Shown here: positions 40,486 through 48,572 of the stretch, piece after piece
Numbering within the stretch: position 1 is the stretch's first letter
Layout of the letters: each line of letters begins with the position of its first letter
Program-made: the position numbers and the translations under genes
Assembly: GCF_900753045.1 (NCBI RefSeq)
Contig: NZ_CAADXO010000026.1
Location: 1 to 48,572 of the forward strand
Source: an uncultured Phascolarctobacterium sp.
GTDB taxonomy: Bacteria; Bacillota; Negativicutes; Acidaminococcales; Acidaminococcaceae
Length of the DNA stretch: 48,572 bases
Direction of reading: 5' to 3'
Notes under the pieces: model-generated
Databases searched by the model: none
Seen by the model: the letters and a program-made list of their open reading frames with translations, nothing else
What the model was told of the DNA's origin: nothing

Positions 40486-42156
40486 TCAGAACAAACCGCT
40501 GATAACACCATCATCCGAAACATCAATTTTCTCTGCTGCCGGAACCTTAGGCAGACCGGGCATAGTCATAACATCACCGGTCAGAACTACGATAAAGCCG
40601 GCGCCTGCTGCAATGCGGCAGTTGCGGATAGTAATCTTGAAGCCGCTCGGACGGCCCAGCAGTGCCGGGTCATCGGAGAAGGAATACTGGGTTTTAGCCA
40701 TGCAGATAGGCAGGTTGCCATAGCCAAGCTCTTCAAATTCCTTAAGGGCTTTGTCTGCTTCCTTAGTATAGTTAACGCCGTCAGCACCATAAATTTCTTT
40801 AGCGATGGTTTCAATCTTGCCTTTCAGGCTCATATCCAGCGGATAAATCGGCGCGAATTTGCTCTCGCCGCTGTCTGCCAGGGCAATTACTTCCTTAGCA
40901 AGGTCGATACCGCCCTCGCCGCCTTTAGCGAATACGTCGGACAGTGCAACGTTAACACCGTGCTTAGCACAGTGCTCGCTAACTGCCTCCAGCTCTTCTG
41001 CGGTATCCTGAGCGAAGATGTTGATAGCAACTACGCAGGGAACGCCGAATTTTTTAACGTTTTCGATATGCTTCTCCAGATTTACCAGACCTTTTTTAAC
41101 TGCCTCTACGTTCGGAGTTTTCAGGTCGGTTTTCGGTACGCCACCGTGCATCTTCAGCGCGCGAACGGTAGCAACGATAACGGTTGCGTCCGGTTTCAGG
41201 CCGGCATAACGGCATTTGATATCAAAGAATTTTTCTGCACCCAGGTCAGCGCCGAAGCCTGCCTCGGTGATAGTATAATCAGCCAGCTTCATGCCTGTCT
41301 GAGTTGCCATAACGCTGTTGCAGCCATGGGCAATATTAGCAAACGGACCGCCGTGGATGATTGCCGGTACGTTTTCCAGAGTCTGTACCAGGTTAGGCTT
41401 AACGGCATCCTTCAGCAAAGCTGCCATTGCGCCCTGAGCCTTAATCTGGCCTGCGGTAACAGGATTGCCGTTATAATCATAGGCAACGATAATTTTTGCC
41501 AGACGTTCCTTGAGGTCGTGCAGGCTGCTTGCCAGACAAAGGATAGCCATAACCTCGGAAGCAACGGTAATGTCAAAGCCATCCTGACGCGGTACGCCGT
41601 GAGCCTTGCCGCCCAGGCCTACTACGATGTTGCGCAGCTCGCGGTCGTTCATATCTACAACACGTTTCCACGCAATGCGGCGCGGGTCAATGTTCAGAGC
41701 ATTGCCCTGTTGGATATGGTTGTCCAGCATTGCTGCCAGCAGCATATGTGCGGAGGTGATAGCATGGAAGTCACCGGTAAAGTGCAGGTTGATGTCCTCC
41801 ATCGGCACAACCTGAGAATAGCCGCCGCCTGCAGCGCCGCCCTTAATGCCCATGCAGGGGCCGAGGGAAGGCTCACGCAGAGCTACGATAACCTTTTTGC
41901 CGAGCTTAGCCAGGCCCTGTGCCAAACCTACGGTAGTAGTGGACTTGCCTTCGCCTGCCGGAGTCGGGGTGATAGCGGTAACCAGAATCAGCTTGCCGTC
42001 TTTTTTATCTTTAACACGGCGGATTAAATCGTAGGACAGTTTTGCTTTATATTTGCCATATAATTCAATATCGTCCTCGCTAATGCCTAATTTTGCAGCA
42101 ACATCAGTAATTTTCTGCATTTTTGCCTGTTGGGCAATTTCAATATCGGATAACAT
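40486..42156 (-). CDS. fhs: Formate-tetrahydrofolate ligase
   Basis: The enzyme makes 10-formyl-THF from formate, THF and ATP, feeding purine and fMet synthesis or acting in the Wood-Ljungdahl pathway. The 556 residues carry the P-loop TPTPAGEGKSTTT (about 64-76), REPSLGPCMGIKGGAAGGGYSQV and FTGDFHAITSAHML. The C-terminus TGDVMTMPGLPKVPAAEKIDV is also standard. AGGAGG precedes the ATG. It is upstream of the FolD-like gene in the same direction. Nothing else of an acetogenic pathway is in the window. Confidence 0.97.
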   Translation of the reverse strand: MLSDIEIAQQAKMQKITDVAAKLGISEDDIELYGKYKAKLSYDLIRRVKDKKDGKLILVTAITPTPAGEGKSTTTVGLAQGLAKLGKKVIVALREPSLGPCMGIKGGAAGGGYSQVVPMEDINLHFTGDFHAITSAHMLLAAMLDNHIQQGNALNIDPRRIAWKRVVDMNDRELRNIVVGLGGKAHGVPRQDGFDITVASEVMAILCLASSLHDLKERLAKIIVAYDYNGNPVTAGQIKAQGAMAALLKDAVKPNLVQTLENVPAIIHGGPFANIAHGCNSVMATQTGMKLADYTITEAGFGADLGAEKFFDIKCRYAGLKPDATVIVATVRALKMHGGVPKTDLKTPNVEAVKKGLVNLEKHIENVKKFGVPCVVAINIFAQDTAEELEAVSEHCAKHGVNVALSDVFAKGGEGGIDLAKEVIALADSGESKFAPIYPLDMSLKGKIETIAKEIYGADGVNYTKEADKALKEFEELGYGNLPICMAKTQYSFSDDPALLGRPSGFKITIRNCRIAAGAGFIVVLTGDVMTMPGLPKVPAAEKIDVSDDGVISGLF

Positions 42157-42220
42157 GTTTATCTCCTCCTATTTCATTGCGTAAAAAACTGCGCATAATG
42201 GCAAAGTATCTTATATAGTT

Positions 42221-42254
42221 CTTCCCCGAGCAGCTTTTCTCCTGCCCGGGGAAG
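42221..42254. terminator. Hairpin behind the penicillin-binding protein gene
   Basis: Near-perfect 13-bp arms CTTCCCCGAGCAG and CTGCCCGGGGAAG (one mismatch) lie 19 nt beyond the PBP stop. The T run is poor on the minus strand (AACTATATAAG), so termination there may be incomplete. Confidence 0.6.
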
Positions 42255-42272
42255 TAAAATAATACAATTTTT

Positions 42273-44306
42273 TTAGTTAAACCACACTTCTACCGTAGTG
42301 TTTTCAAGCACCTCACTGCCCGGTGGCGGCTTCTGCTGCCATGCATGACCGCTGCCGTAAGGCTTCAGCTTCAGCTTATACGGCTCCAACAAGTCGACAG
42401 TATTGCGCATGTCCAGTCCTTTGAAATCCGGCAGCTTAATTTTGCCGTCCGGCATTCTCTGCAGCATCGGCAGCTGCTTCGGCTTCTGGGTATCCTTCTG
42501 TCCGACGGCATTCATCTCCTCGAAAGAAGGCAGGCCTTCGCTCGCCGCGGGCTGAATGCCCTTGGCAACAAGAATCTGCTGCAGCGTATCGCGGAATATA
42601 GGCGCGCTGACCTGCGAGCCGTAGAAGGCTCCCTGAGGTGTATCCAGCATAACCAGCATAGCATAACGCGGTTTATCCGCAGGCACAAAGCCCACGAAGG
42701 AAGCAATGTACTGACCAGCAGCATAACCGCCGCCTGCTGCCAGCTTCTCCGCCGTACCTGTTTTGCCGGCAATACGGTAACCCTTAATCGCTGCAGTCTT
42801 GCCGCCGCCCTCGCTGACTACCTTTTCCATCATCTCGCGCATCTGGCGTGCAACCTGCTCGGTAATGACATTGCGTACTACCGTCTTTTTGCCTTCCTTG
42901 ATAACGGTTCCGTCGGCAGCCACAATTTTTTTGATGATATACGGCTGCAGCAGCTCGCCGCCGTTGGCAATCGCGCAGATAGCGCGCAACTCCTGCAAAG
43001 GCGTCACCGCAACGCCCTGACCGATAGCCATCGTCGCTACGTCAGGCTCATACATATCCTTGGGATTATACAGAATGCCTCCCTCTTCACCGGGAAGCTC
43101 AATGCCGGTAGGCGTACCGAAGCCAAACTTTTTCGCATAGCTGATAAGCCTGTCCGCTCCCAGCTTCATGCCCAGCTGTACCATACCGGTGTTGATAGAA
43201 AACTTGATAACAGTAGAAAACGGTACCGTACCCATGCCTTCGCCGTCCCAGTTGTAGATTACGCGGTCGGCAATCTTGATACGGCCGTTGTCCTGAATCG
43301 GTGTATCAGGCGTAATGATGCCTTCCGTCAGTCCCATGCAGCCGACAATCGGCTTAAATACCGAACCTGGCTCGTAAATCATGGAAACGGCACGGTTTGT
43401 CCAGCTGTCGGGGCTGTACTTGCCGAAATTATTCGGGTCAAAGGTAGGACGGCTGGCCATACCCAGAATCTCACCGGTGTACGGGTCCATGATAATGGCT
43501 GCCGCACCCTTAGCCTTAGTGCGTGCCATAGCATCGTCCATGGCATCCTCCAGCACATACTGGATTTTGCTGTCCAACGTCAGATAGACCGTAGGCAGCT
43601 TTTCCTGCTTCGGCTGCAGCTCATGCCCCGGATCATTCACCATTAAGCCTAAAAGCTGCTTGCCTACCGCATCATGCAGTCTGGAATAGGTTGTTTCGCT
43701 GCCCTTCAGCACATCATCAAGCTGATATTCCAGACCGCTCAGGCCCTTGTCATCTGTACCGATAAAGCCGAGAATCTGCGCTGCCGCACGCTTTTTAGTA
43801 TAATAGCGCTTGCTTTCCTCCAGAAAATGCAGGCCCTTCAAATCATTATCCTTAATAATTTTCTGAACCTGTGCTGCTTCCTTCGGCTCCATCGTGCGCT
43901 TCAGCCAGACAAAGCGTCCGCCACCGGTAAAAATACCATAAAGCTTTTGGGCATCCGTTTTCAGCACCGGTGCCAGCAAATCCGCACTTAAGCGTCGTAC
44001 ATCACGCTGCACGGTTTTTTTGTTCTTTTCATCCTGCTCGTCCTGCATCATTTCCGGGTCTGCGTAAAGCGAGCCCGTCATAATGCTCACAGCCATCTCC
44101 TCGCCGTCACGGTCAACAATGCGTCCGCGCGGAGTACCGCGTATATACTCTGCCGTCAGCTGTGATTTCGTCAGCTGCTTGAGCTTATCCGCCTGCACTA
44201 CCTGCAGCCAGATTAAACGTAACAACACACCGGCTACAATTACAACCATACATATACATAAGGCTGTAAAACGCCGTTTACTGTCTAAAAAAGCAAAAGG
44301 CTTCAT
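42273..44306 (-). CDS. Class B penicillin-binding protein (FtsI/SpoVD type) with PASTA domain
   Basis: A peptidoglycan DD-transpeptidase that partners a SEDS glycosyltransferase. From ATG 44306 (AGGAGG 8 nt upstream, TAATG junction with the upstream gene) it has 677 residues. One N-terminal membrane anchor (ALCICMVVIVAGVLLRLIWLQ), a dimerisation domain with PRGRIVDRDG, and the transpeptidase domain with Ser315-x-x-Lys318 (EPGSVFKP), Ser370-Ile-Asn (FSINTG) and KTGT (IAGKTGTAEK). A C-terminal PASTA domain (LPDFKGLDMRNTVDLL) resembles SpoVD. It follows an FtsW/RodA-like gene, so the pair forms a synthase unit; whether for division or another purpose is not decided by sequence. Confidence 0.93.
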   Translation of the reverse strand: MKPFAFLDSKRRFTALCICMVVIVAGVLLRLIWLQVVQADKLKQLTKSQLTAEYIRGTPRGRIVDRDGEEMAVSIMTGSLYADPEMMQDEQDEKNKKTVQRDVRRLSADLLAPVLKTDAQKLYGIFTGGGRFVWLKRTMEPKEAAQVQKIIKDNDLKGLHFLEESKRYYTKKRAAAQILGFIGTDDKGLSGLEYQLDDVLKGSETTYSRLHDAVGKQLLGLMVNDPGHELQPKQEKLPTVYLTLDSKIQYVLEDAMDDAMARTKAKGAAAIIMDPYTGEILGMASRPTFDPNNFGKYSPDSWTNRAVSMIYEPGSVFKPIVGCMGLTEGIITPDTPIQDNGRIKIADRVIYNWDGEGMGTVPFSTVIKFSINTGMVQLGMKLGADRLISYAKKFGFGTPTGIELPGEEGGILYNPKDMYEPDVATMAIGQGVAVTPLQELRAICAIANGGELLQPYIIKKIVAADGTVIKEGKKTVVRNVITEQVARQMREMMEKVVSEGGGKTAAIKGYRIAGKTGTAEKLAAGGGYAAGQYIASFVGFVPADKPRYAMLVMLDTPQGAFYGSQVSAPIFRDTLQQILVAKGIQPAASEGLPSFEEMNAVGQKDTQKPKQLPMLQRMPDGKIKLPDFKGLDMRNTVDLLEPYKLKLKPYGSGHAWQQKPPPGSEVLENTTVEVWFN

Positions 44307-45481
44307 TACTGCCACCTCCTGCTGCCCACAACACGCAAATCACTGCGGCGTTTTTCCGGCGGCTCGGCATCCAGAAGCTGCTGCTTTTCTTCCTCGTCAT
44401 AAACCGACAGCAGTAAGCCTATTGCCGCCATCGAAATTATCATCGAGCTGCCGCCGTAGCTGATAAAAATAAGCGGTACACCGATAACGGGGAAAATACC
44501 GCAAACCATCGCCATATTGGCAAAAGCCTGACCGATGATTAAAAAGGTAACTCCGGCTGCCAGCAAAAAGCCCTTCTGATCCCGCGTACTGATTGTAATC
44601 TTATAAAAAGCAACTCCCAGCAGACAAAAAACAAGCAGCAGAATAAGCGCTCCGAAAAAGCCGTTTTCCTGACAAAAAACAGCAAAAGCAAAGTCGGTAT
44701 GAGCCTCCGGCAAATAAGCGAACTTTGCTGCGCCGTGTCCCCAGTTGGTGCCCGTAAGGCCGCCGCTGCCGATTGCCAGCAGCGACTGCACCATCTGATA
44801 GCCCTTGCCCTGCGGGTCAAGCCAGGGGTCAAACCACACATGCAGACGTTGCAGACGATATTCCGAACTTACCGACAAAACCACAGCGCCAACAGCACCA
44901 ACGCCAACGATAGTTGTTATCCAGCGTGCAGGCAGCCCGGCAATAATAAACATACCCATTACCAGCGCCGCAATAATCGCCGCGGTTCCCAGGTCAGGCT
45001 GCACAAGAACGCCAAAGGCAGTTATACCGGCAGCCATGGTTACCAGAAGGCATTCGCCCTTATACAGGCTTATCTTCTCTCCCAGCTTCATCGCATTGCC
45101 CAAAAATCTGGCTGACAGCATAATCAGCACCAGCTTAGCTATCTCTGACGGCTGGATAGAAAAAGAACCTATATAAATCCAGCGTGTAGCACCCTTATTT
45201 GCTGCTCCCCAAAAATGTACTACTACCAGCATAACCAGCACTATGCAATAGCATATCCACAGAAATCTTTTATTTAGCAGCCTTTTATAGCCTATTTTAC
45301 GGATAAAATAAATTCCCACAAAGCCCAGCACAGCACAAAGGTAATAGCGAAGCAGATAAGACAGTCCGTTATCATACAAGCTGGCGCTGAACACATTGAT
45401 ACCACCAAGCAGCAAAAGTACGGCCATAAGAGTAAAAATAGCTTGACGGGGATTGTCCCATAACAAAAATCTCTTCTTCAT
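44306..45481 (-). CDS. SEDS-family peptidoglycan glycosyltransferase (FtsW/RodA/SpoVE type)
   Basis: The 391-residue integral membrane protein has about ten segments. SEDS marks are visible: GATRWIYIGSFSIQPSEIAKL (about 98-118), VQPDLGTAAI with the catalytic Asp in the family, HTDFAFAVFCQENGFFGA and PVIGVPLIFISYGGSSMI near the C-terminus. FtsW and RodA polymerise glycan strands with a class B PBP, and the PBP gene follows in a TAATG overlap. trmB lies 13 nt upstream. Subtype (FtsW, RodA or SpoVE) is uncertain. Confidence 0.93.
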   Translation of the reverse strand: MKKRFLLWDNPRQAIFTLMAVLLLLGGINVFSASLYDNGLSYLLRYYLCAVLGFVGIYFIRKIGYKRLLNKRFLWICYCIVLVMLVVVHFWGAANKGATRWIYIGSFSIQPSEIAKLVLIMLSARFLGNAMKLGEKISLYKGECLLVTMAAGITAFGVLVQPDLGTAAIIAALVMGMFIIAGLPARWITTIVGVGAVGAVVLSVSSEYRLQRLHVWFDPWLDPQGKGYQMVQSLLAIGSGGLTGTNWGHGAAKFAYLPEAHTDFAFAVFCQENGFFGALILLLVFCLLGVAFYKITISTRDQKGFLLAAGVTFLIIGQAFANMAMVCGIFPVIGVPLIFISYGGSSMIISMAAIGLLLSVYDEEEKQQLLDAEPPEKRRSDLRVVGSRRWQ

Positions 45482-45494
45482 GGCAAAGCCTTAC

Positions 45495-46133
45495 TTAAAA
45501 AACTACCTCGCAGAAATTGATTGGCGTTCCCAGCGCACTGAATTTCTGCTCATATTCTGTCTGTACAGGGTTCTCATATTCGGAATGATGCAGGTCATAG
45601 CTCAAAGCAATAATCTGCAGGCCGAACTCCTTGAATTCCTCTACGGAAAAATCAAACAGAGCGCGGTTATCCGTTTTAAAGCGCAGGTGACCGCCCTCGC
45701 CCAGCAACTGCTTGTACAGTGCCAGGAAGTTGCGGTGCGTCAGACGGCGTTTGGCATGACGTGCCTTCGGCCAGGGGTCGCTGAAATTCAGATACAACTC
45801 CTTGATTTCGCCGGGCTCAAACCAGTCCAGCAGATTTTCGGCATTAGCACAAATGATTTTAACATTCGTCAGCTCCTTATCCTTCGCTGCCTTAGCGGGG
45901 AAATAAGCAATATCATGCTGTGTTTCAATGCCGATAAAGGCCTTATCCGGATACAGCTCTGCCATACCGATGGTAAAACGTCCCTTGCCGCAGCCAATTT
46001 CCAGACACAGACGTTTGCCCGGGAACATCTCCTGCCAATGTCCCTTGAACTTATCAATATCATGCAGGAAAACGTATTCTCCCTGCACTTCCTTCATTGC
46101 TTCTTCAATCCATGGTTTTTTTCTTAAGCGCAT
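45495..46133 (-). CDS. trmB: tRNA (guanine-N7-)-methyltransferase
   Basis: TrmB makes m7G46 in tRNA variable loops. The 212 residues contain the SAM motif LEIGCGKGRF (about 44-53), IGIETQ, the substrate loop NFSDPWPKARHAKRRL (typical SDPWPKxRHxKRRL) and the C-terminal TEYEQKF. It is the first gene of a trmB-SEDS-PBP row on the minus strand, with only 13 nt to the next gene. Identification is secure. Confidence 0.96.
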   Translation of the reverse strand: MRLRKKPWIEEAMKEVQGEYVFLHDIDKFKGHWQEMFPGKRLCLEIGCGKGRFTIGMAELYPDKAFIGIETQHDIAYFPAKAAKDKELTNVKIICANAENLLDWFEPGEIKELYLNFSDPWPKARHAKRRLTHRNFLALYKQLLGEGGHLRFKTDNRALFDFSVEEFKEFGLQIIALSYDLHHSEYENPVQTEYEQKFSALGTPINFCEVVF

Positions 46134-46207
46134 AGTCAGACCTCACATAAAAATATTTTCTCAAGTATATATTATACAACAAATCCCCTTAACTTGGGAA
46201 AAGAATT

Positions 46208-46245
46208 ATAAAAAAGCCGGCAGCATAATAACTACACTACCGGCA
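46208..46245 (-). terminator. Terminator of the DUF697 gene
   Basis: GCCGGTAG (46244-46237) pairs with CTGCCGGC (46223-46216) with a U-G pair, followed by TTTTTTATAATTC on the minus strand. It separates this gene from trmB. Confidence 0.75.
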
Positions 46246-46257
46246 TAAGCAGGTGTC

Positions 46258-46818
46258 TCAGTCCTTCTTCAACACGCCCTTTACCTTACGCAGCAAATCA
46301 TCGACCTTTTTATTTGCCGGTGAATCGTCATCCACCTCAAAGCGACGGCTTTCATCGCCCAGCGGCTTATCCTTGCAGGCCATATTCTTCAGCTCGCCCA
46401 GCATTTTGATGCCTTCGATGCGTGCCTCCTCATAGGTTGTTTTAAAGGCAGACAAATCCTCCGGGCAGCCTGCTGCCAGCCAGGCATTAGCCACCTTGCC
46501 CACGGCGTACGTCACCGACATGCCCACGGGAATCTGCACCGGTGCAAAGGGAATCAGCGTTGCCAACGTCTGTCCCACAAAGGCACCGCCCAAAGAACCT
46601 AAAAGTCCCAGCACCGCACTTTCGGAAAGCTTAATCCCGCGCAGCTTGGCCAGACGGGTAATCATATAAACCTCGTTCGCCATCAGCGTCATCGTGCCTA
46701 CTACCGGAGCAACAACGATTACACCGGCACGGGCAGCAGCCCAGCGGCAGATATCCTCCGCCTCTTTATCCGTATCAACAGCATATTTCATTTTGTGCTC
46801 ATCCAAACGCTCTGTCAT
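46258..46818 (-). CDS. DUF697-family protein
   Basis: The 186-residue protein matches the DUF697 pattern seen in YcjF and at the end of some GTPases: a hydrophobic region APVVGTMTLMANEVYMITRLAKLRG (about 37-61), then VLGLLGSLGGAFVGQTLATLIPF and VGMSVTYAVGKVANAWL. Two or three segments could be membrane-embedded. The C-terminal 50 residues are charged and hydrophilic. No GTPase domain is fused and none is adjacent. Function unknown. A TATAAT box lies in the minus-strand leader about 45 nt upstream of the ATG. Confidence 0.75.
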   Translation of the reverse strand: MTERLDEHKMKYAVDTDKEAEDICRWAAARAGVIVVAPVVGTMTLMANEVYMITRLAKLRGIKLSESAVLGLLGSLGGAFVGQTLATLIPFAPVQIPVGMSVTYAVGKVANAWLAAGCPEDLSAFKTTYEEARIEGIKMLGELKNMACKDKPLGDESRRFEVDDDSPANKKVDDLLRKVKGVLKKD

Positions 46819-46954
46819 TTTCTCACCTCATTTATACAGCTTACAAAGCATTTTTCTTTTTATAATTACATTATACAGCAAAGCAGATGGGCGAAACAGT
46901 GAGATTATAGTGAAATCGCCGCTGCCGCAAACTTTTTCCTTCATACTGACTAAT

Positions 46955-46974
46955 CTCCTGAGCAAAGCAGGAGA
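46955..46974. other. Short hairpin in the DUF697-gluQ gap
   Basis: CTCCTG (46956-46961) and CAGGAG (46967-46972) with neighbouring T and A bases form a 7-bp stem with a loop of about seven. It lies about 60 nt before the gluQ start. No known riboswitch motif was recognised in the 212-bp gap. Confidence 0.4.
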
Positions 46975-47030
46975 GTTTATGGTAAAATATTAGAGTATAT
47001 ATTGATATTCGGTCAAGGTGGTGAAAGATA

Positions 47031-47987
47031 GTGACAGCGGACAATACGCCTGTCGTAGGACGCTTTGCGCCTACGCCCAGCGGCTTTCTGCATTTGGGCA
47101 ACGTTTTCTGCAGCCTGCTGGCCTGGCTCTATGCCAAAAGCAGCGGCGGCAAAATAGTTTTGCGCATTGAAGACCTAGACCCGCAGCGCTGTTCCCTCGC
47201 CAAGGCTGACGCACTGGCCCGCGAGCTGGAATGGCTAGGACTGACGTGGGACGAGGGTGCGTATTGCAGCGCTGACAGCGACAACTTTTTCCAGAGCCGC
47301 CGCAGCGATATCTACGCTCACTACTTCGACCTTTTACAGCAGCAGGAACTTGTCTATCCCTGCTTTTGCAGCCGCAGCGAGCTGCACGCCGCCGAAGCGC
47401 CCCACGCCAGCGACGGACGTATTATTTACGCCGGCACCTGCCGCGAGCTGACGGCAGAGCAGCGCAGCGCCAAAATGCAGCAGCGCCGTCCCGCCTGGCG
47501 CATCAAGGTTGATGACGAGCTTATCGCCTTTACGGACATGCACTACGGCAGGCAGCAGGCTAATTTGGCGCACGAATGCGGTGACTTTATCCTGCGCCGC
47601 AGCGACGGAGTGTACGCCTACCAGTTGGCTGTCGTCATCGACGATGCGCTCATGGGTGTAAATCAGGTAGTGCGTGGCTGTGATTTGCTAAGCTCCACAC
47701 CGGTGCAGCTTTATCTTTACCGCCTGCTGAACCTTACGCCGCCGTCCTTCTGCCACATTCCGCTGCTGACAGATGCTGCAGGACGCAGGCTTTCCAAGCG
47801 CGACGGTGATCTGGAAATCGCCACCCTCAGGCAGCACTTCGGCAGTCCGGAGCCTATTATCGGCCTCTTGGGCTATCTTGCAGGCCAGCTGCCCAAGCCG
47901 GAGCCGCTTACAGCAGCAGAGCTGCTGCCGCTTTTCCGTCCGGAAAAAGTTCCCCATGACAATATCGTTGTCCCGCAGCTGCTTTGA
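47031..47987 (+). CDS. gluQ: Glutamyl-Q tRNA(Asp) synthetase
   Basis: GluQRS is a truncated glutamyl-tRNA synthetase that attaches glutamate to queuosine in tRNA-Asp. The 318 residues match: class I HIGH-like motif FLHLGN (19-24), LRIEDLDPQR, the zinc-binding set CFC ... YAGTC (Cys-x-Cys and Tyr/Cys), and the KMSKS-like RLSKRD near residue 253. It lacks the anticodon-binding half of a true GluRS, as expected. The start is a GTG at 47031 preceded by AAGGTGG. A small membrane-protein gene follows. Confidence 0.93.
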   Translation: MTADNTPVVGRFAPTPSGFLHLGNVFCSLLAWLYAKSSGGKIVLRIEDLDPQRCSLAKADALARELEWLGLTWDEGAYCSADSDNFFQSRRSDIYAHYFDLLQQQELVYPCFCSRSELHAAEAPHASDGRIIYAGTCRELTAEQRSAKMQQRRPAWRIKVDDELIAFTDMHYGRQQANLAHECGDFILRRSDGVYAYQLAVVIDDALMGVNQVVRGCDLLSSTPVQLYLYRLLNLTPPSFCHIPLLTDAAGRRLSKRDGDLEIATLRQHFGSPEPIIGLLGYLAGQLPKPEPLTAAELLPLFRPEKVPHDNIVVPQLL

Positions 47988-48040
47988 CTGCGCAGGCAAT
48001 AACACATTTCACTGATTATAAAACCTGGGAGGAATATATA

Positions 48041-48259
48041 ATGAAAAAATTTTTAATGAAAATCAAGGTTAATATGCTGATTGTACTTCTCATCAGCTTA
48101 CTCGGCGGCATGGCCGGCAGCTACTTCTTCAACAACCGCTGGTTAGGTCTGATTGTGGCTATTCCCCTGTGCGCTCTGTATATCTATCAGGTATATCAGG
48201 TGCAGGCAGACTACCGCGAGCAGCACACCAAAAAGAAACACACTAACAAGTACAGATAA
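48041..48259 (+). CDS. Small two-segment membrane protein
   Basis: The 72-residue product begins with Lys-rich MKKFLMKIKVN, then two membrane segments (MLIVLLISLLGGMAGSYFF and WLGLIVAIPLCALYIYQVYQ) and a basic tail (KKKHTNKYR). GGAGG lies just ahead of the ATG; a frame opening earlier at 47984 precedes that site. I do not recognise the family. A strong terminator follows. It may be co-transcribed with gluQ, whose stop is 54 nt upstream. Confidence 0.7.
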   Translation: MKKFLMKIKVNMLIVLLISLLGGMAGSYFFNNRWLGLIVAIPLCALYIYQVYQVQADYREQHTKKKHTNKYR

Positions 48260-48269
48260 GACGCAATAT

Positions 48270-48324
48270 TACACGACCTGCTGAAGTTAAATTCTCAGAA
48301 TAGACTTCAACAGGTCGTTTTGCC
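48270..48324 (+). terminator. Terminator after the small membrane-protein gene
   Basis: ACGACCTG and TGAAGT (48273-48287) pair with ACTTCA and CAGGTCGT (48304-48318) with one mismatch, followed by TTTTG. Confidence 0.8.
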
Positions 48325-48412
48325 GTTTTGCAACATTTTGACTGCAATATTATACGGACGGAGCCTAAACGCTTTGCTCACCGATATTTTACATTTCCAG
48401 TTCCATCTGCTA

Positions 48413-48441
48413 TTGGTATATCTAAAACGCTAGTGTATAAT
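48413..48441 (+). promoter_or_regulatory. Promoter of the patatin-like gene
   Basis: TTGGTA (48413-48418), 17 bp, TATAAT (48436-48441). The predicted start near 48448 would leave almost no leader before the AGGAGG site at 48449-48454. Confidence 0.5.
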
Positions 48442-48462
48442 AGCAATTAGGAGGACTTTACT

Positions 48463-48572
48463 ATGCATTTACAAAAAACAGCTCTCGTTCTGGAGGGCGG
48501 CGGTATGCGGGGAATGTTTTCCGCCGGTGTGTTTGAAGCCTTTTTAGCGCATCAGCTCACCTTTCCCTACAT
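48463..48572 (+). CDS. Patatin-like phospholipase, N-terminal fragment (runs off the window)
   Basis: Only 36 codons are present. After AGGAGG the ATG opens a frame with ALVLEGGGMRGMFSAGVFEAF, the oxyanion-hole motif GGGxRG and the following stretch of bacterial patatin-like phospholipases. These hydrolyse acyl esters of membrane lipids through a Ser-Asp dyad; the nucleophile motif GxSxG lies beyond the window edge. The family is clear from this motif alone, but nothing can be said about the rest. Confidence 0.85.
   Translation, partial: MHLQKTALVLEGGGMRGMFSAGVFEAFLAHQLTFPY

Noticed and set aside
40462..42027. 521-codon open frame on the plus strand
   Set aside because: It is the antisense of fhs and runs into the structured repeat; no family match in the translation.

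Overview
The window reads as a contiguous chromosomal stretch from a bacterium of the low-to-mid GC Firmicutes. Gene order supports this: tRNA-Ser, SRP RNA, dnaX, ybaB, recR and bofA lie in the order known from Bacillus and its relatives, walJ-htrA-rlmH form a cluster, and degV-fakA sit together. The combination of anaerobe-type genes (rubrerythrin, PerR-like regulator, several FAD-linked 2-hydroxyacid oxidases, an AGCS symporter, formate-THF ligase) fits an anaerobic gut Negativicute such as Phascolarctobacterium or Acidaminococcus. That placement is an inference from style and content, not from a marker gene.

Layout. 1-8.2 kb: rubrerythrin; an accessory AlbA_2/AAA_4-type gene caught between two copies of a 74-bp repeat; walJ-htrA-rlmH; and degV-fakA-perR-like on the minus strand. 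8.2-12 kb: a CoA-type Nudix hydrolase with an LCP cell-wall enzyme, then a dicarboxylate/amino-acid symporter. 12-18.6 kb: bofA, recR, ybaB, dnaX, a siroheme nitrite/sulfite reductase on the opposite strand, SRP RNA, tRNA-Ser(GGA), a double-domain universal stress protein and an XRE regulator. 18.8-25.1 kb: three tandem paralogous FAD-linked oxidases facing away from an AGCS-type symporter. 25.1-34.7 kb: pcrA-ligA, ttcA with a DMT exporter, and a hybrid histidine kinase, HPt protein and CrcB fluoride channel in one translationally coupled unit.

34.8-37.6 kb is the most unusual part. It is a small AT-rich restriction-modification-like island: a DpnA-like GATC adenine methyltransferase, a C-protein-like regulator with two nearly identical 16-bp palindromic operators, a second HTH regulator and an intact-looking DpnI-like nuclease. 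The island is bounded by two copies of the same terminator hairpin and ends in clusters of inverted 9-bp repeats. A GATC methylase beside a nuclease of the family that cuts methylated GATC is a paradoxical pairing and is the main lead here.

37.6-48.6 kb returns to core genes: bioB with a candidate biotin operator, a VanZ-like protein, a FolD-like protein lacking residues expected for catalysis, formate-THF ligase, a PASTA penicillin-binding protein with its SEDS partner and trmB, a DUF697 protein, gluQ, a small membrane protein and the first 36 codons of a patatin-like phospholipase.

Most transcription units are on the minus strand, and intrinsic terminators are visible after many of them. 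Two structured intergenic elements (21736-21841 and 40306-40484) look like members of one dispersed repeat family.
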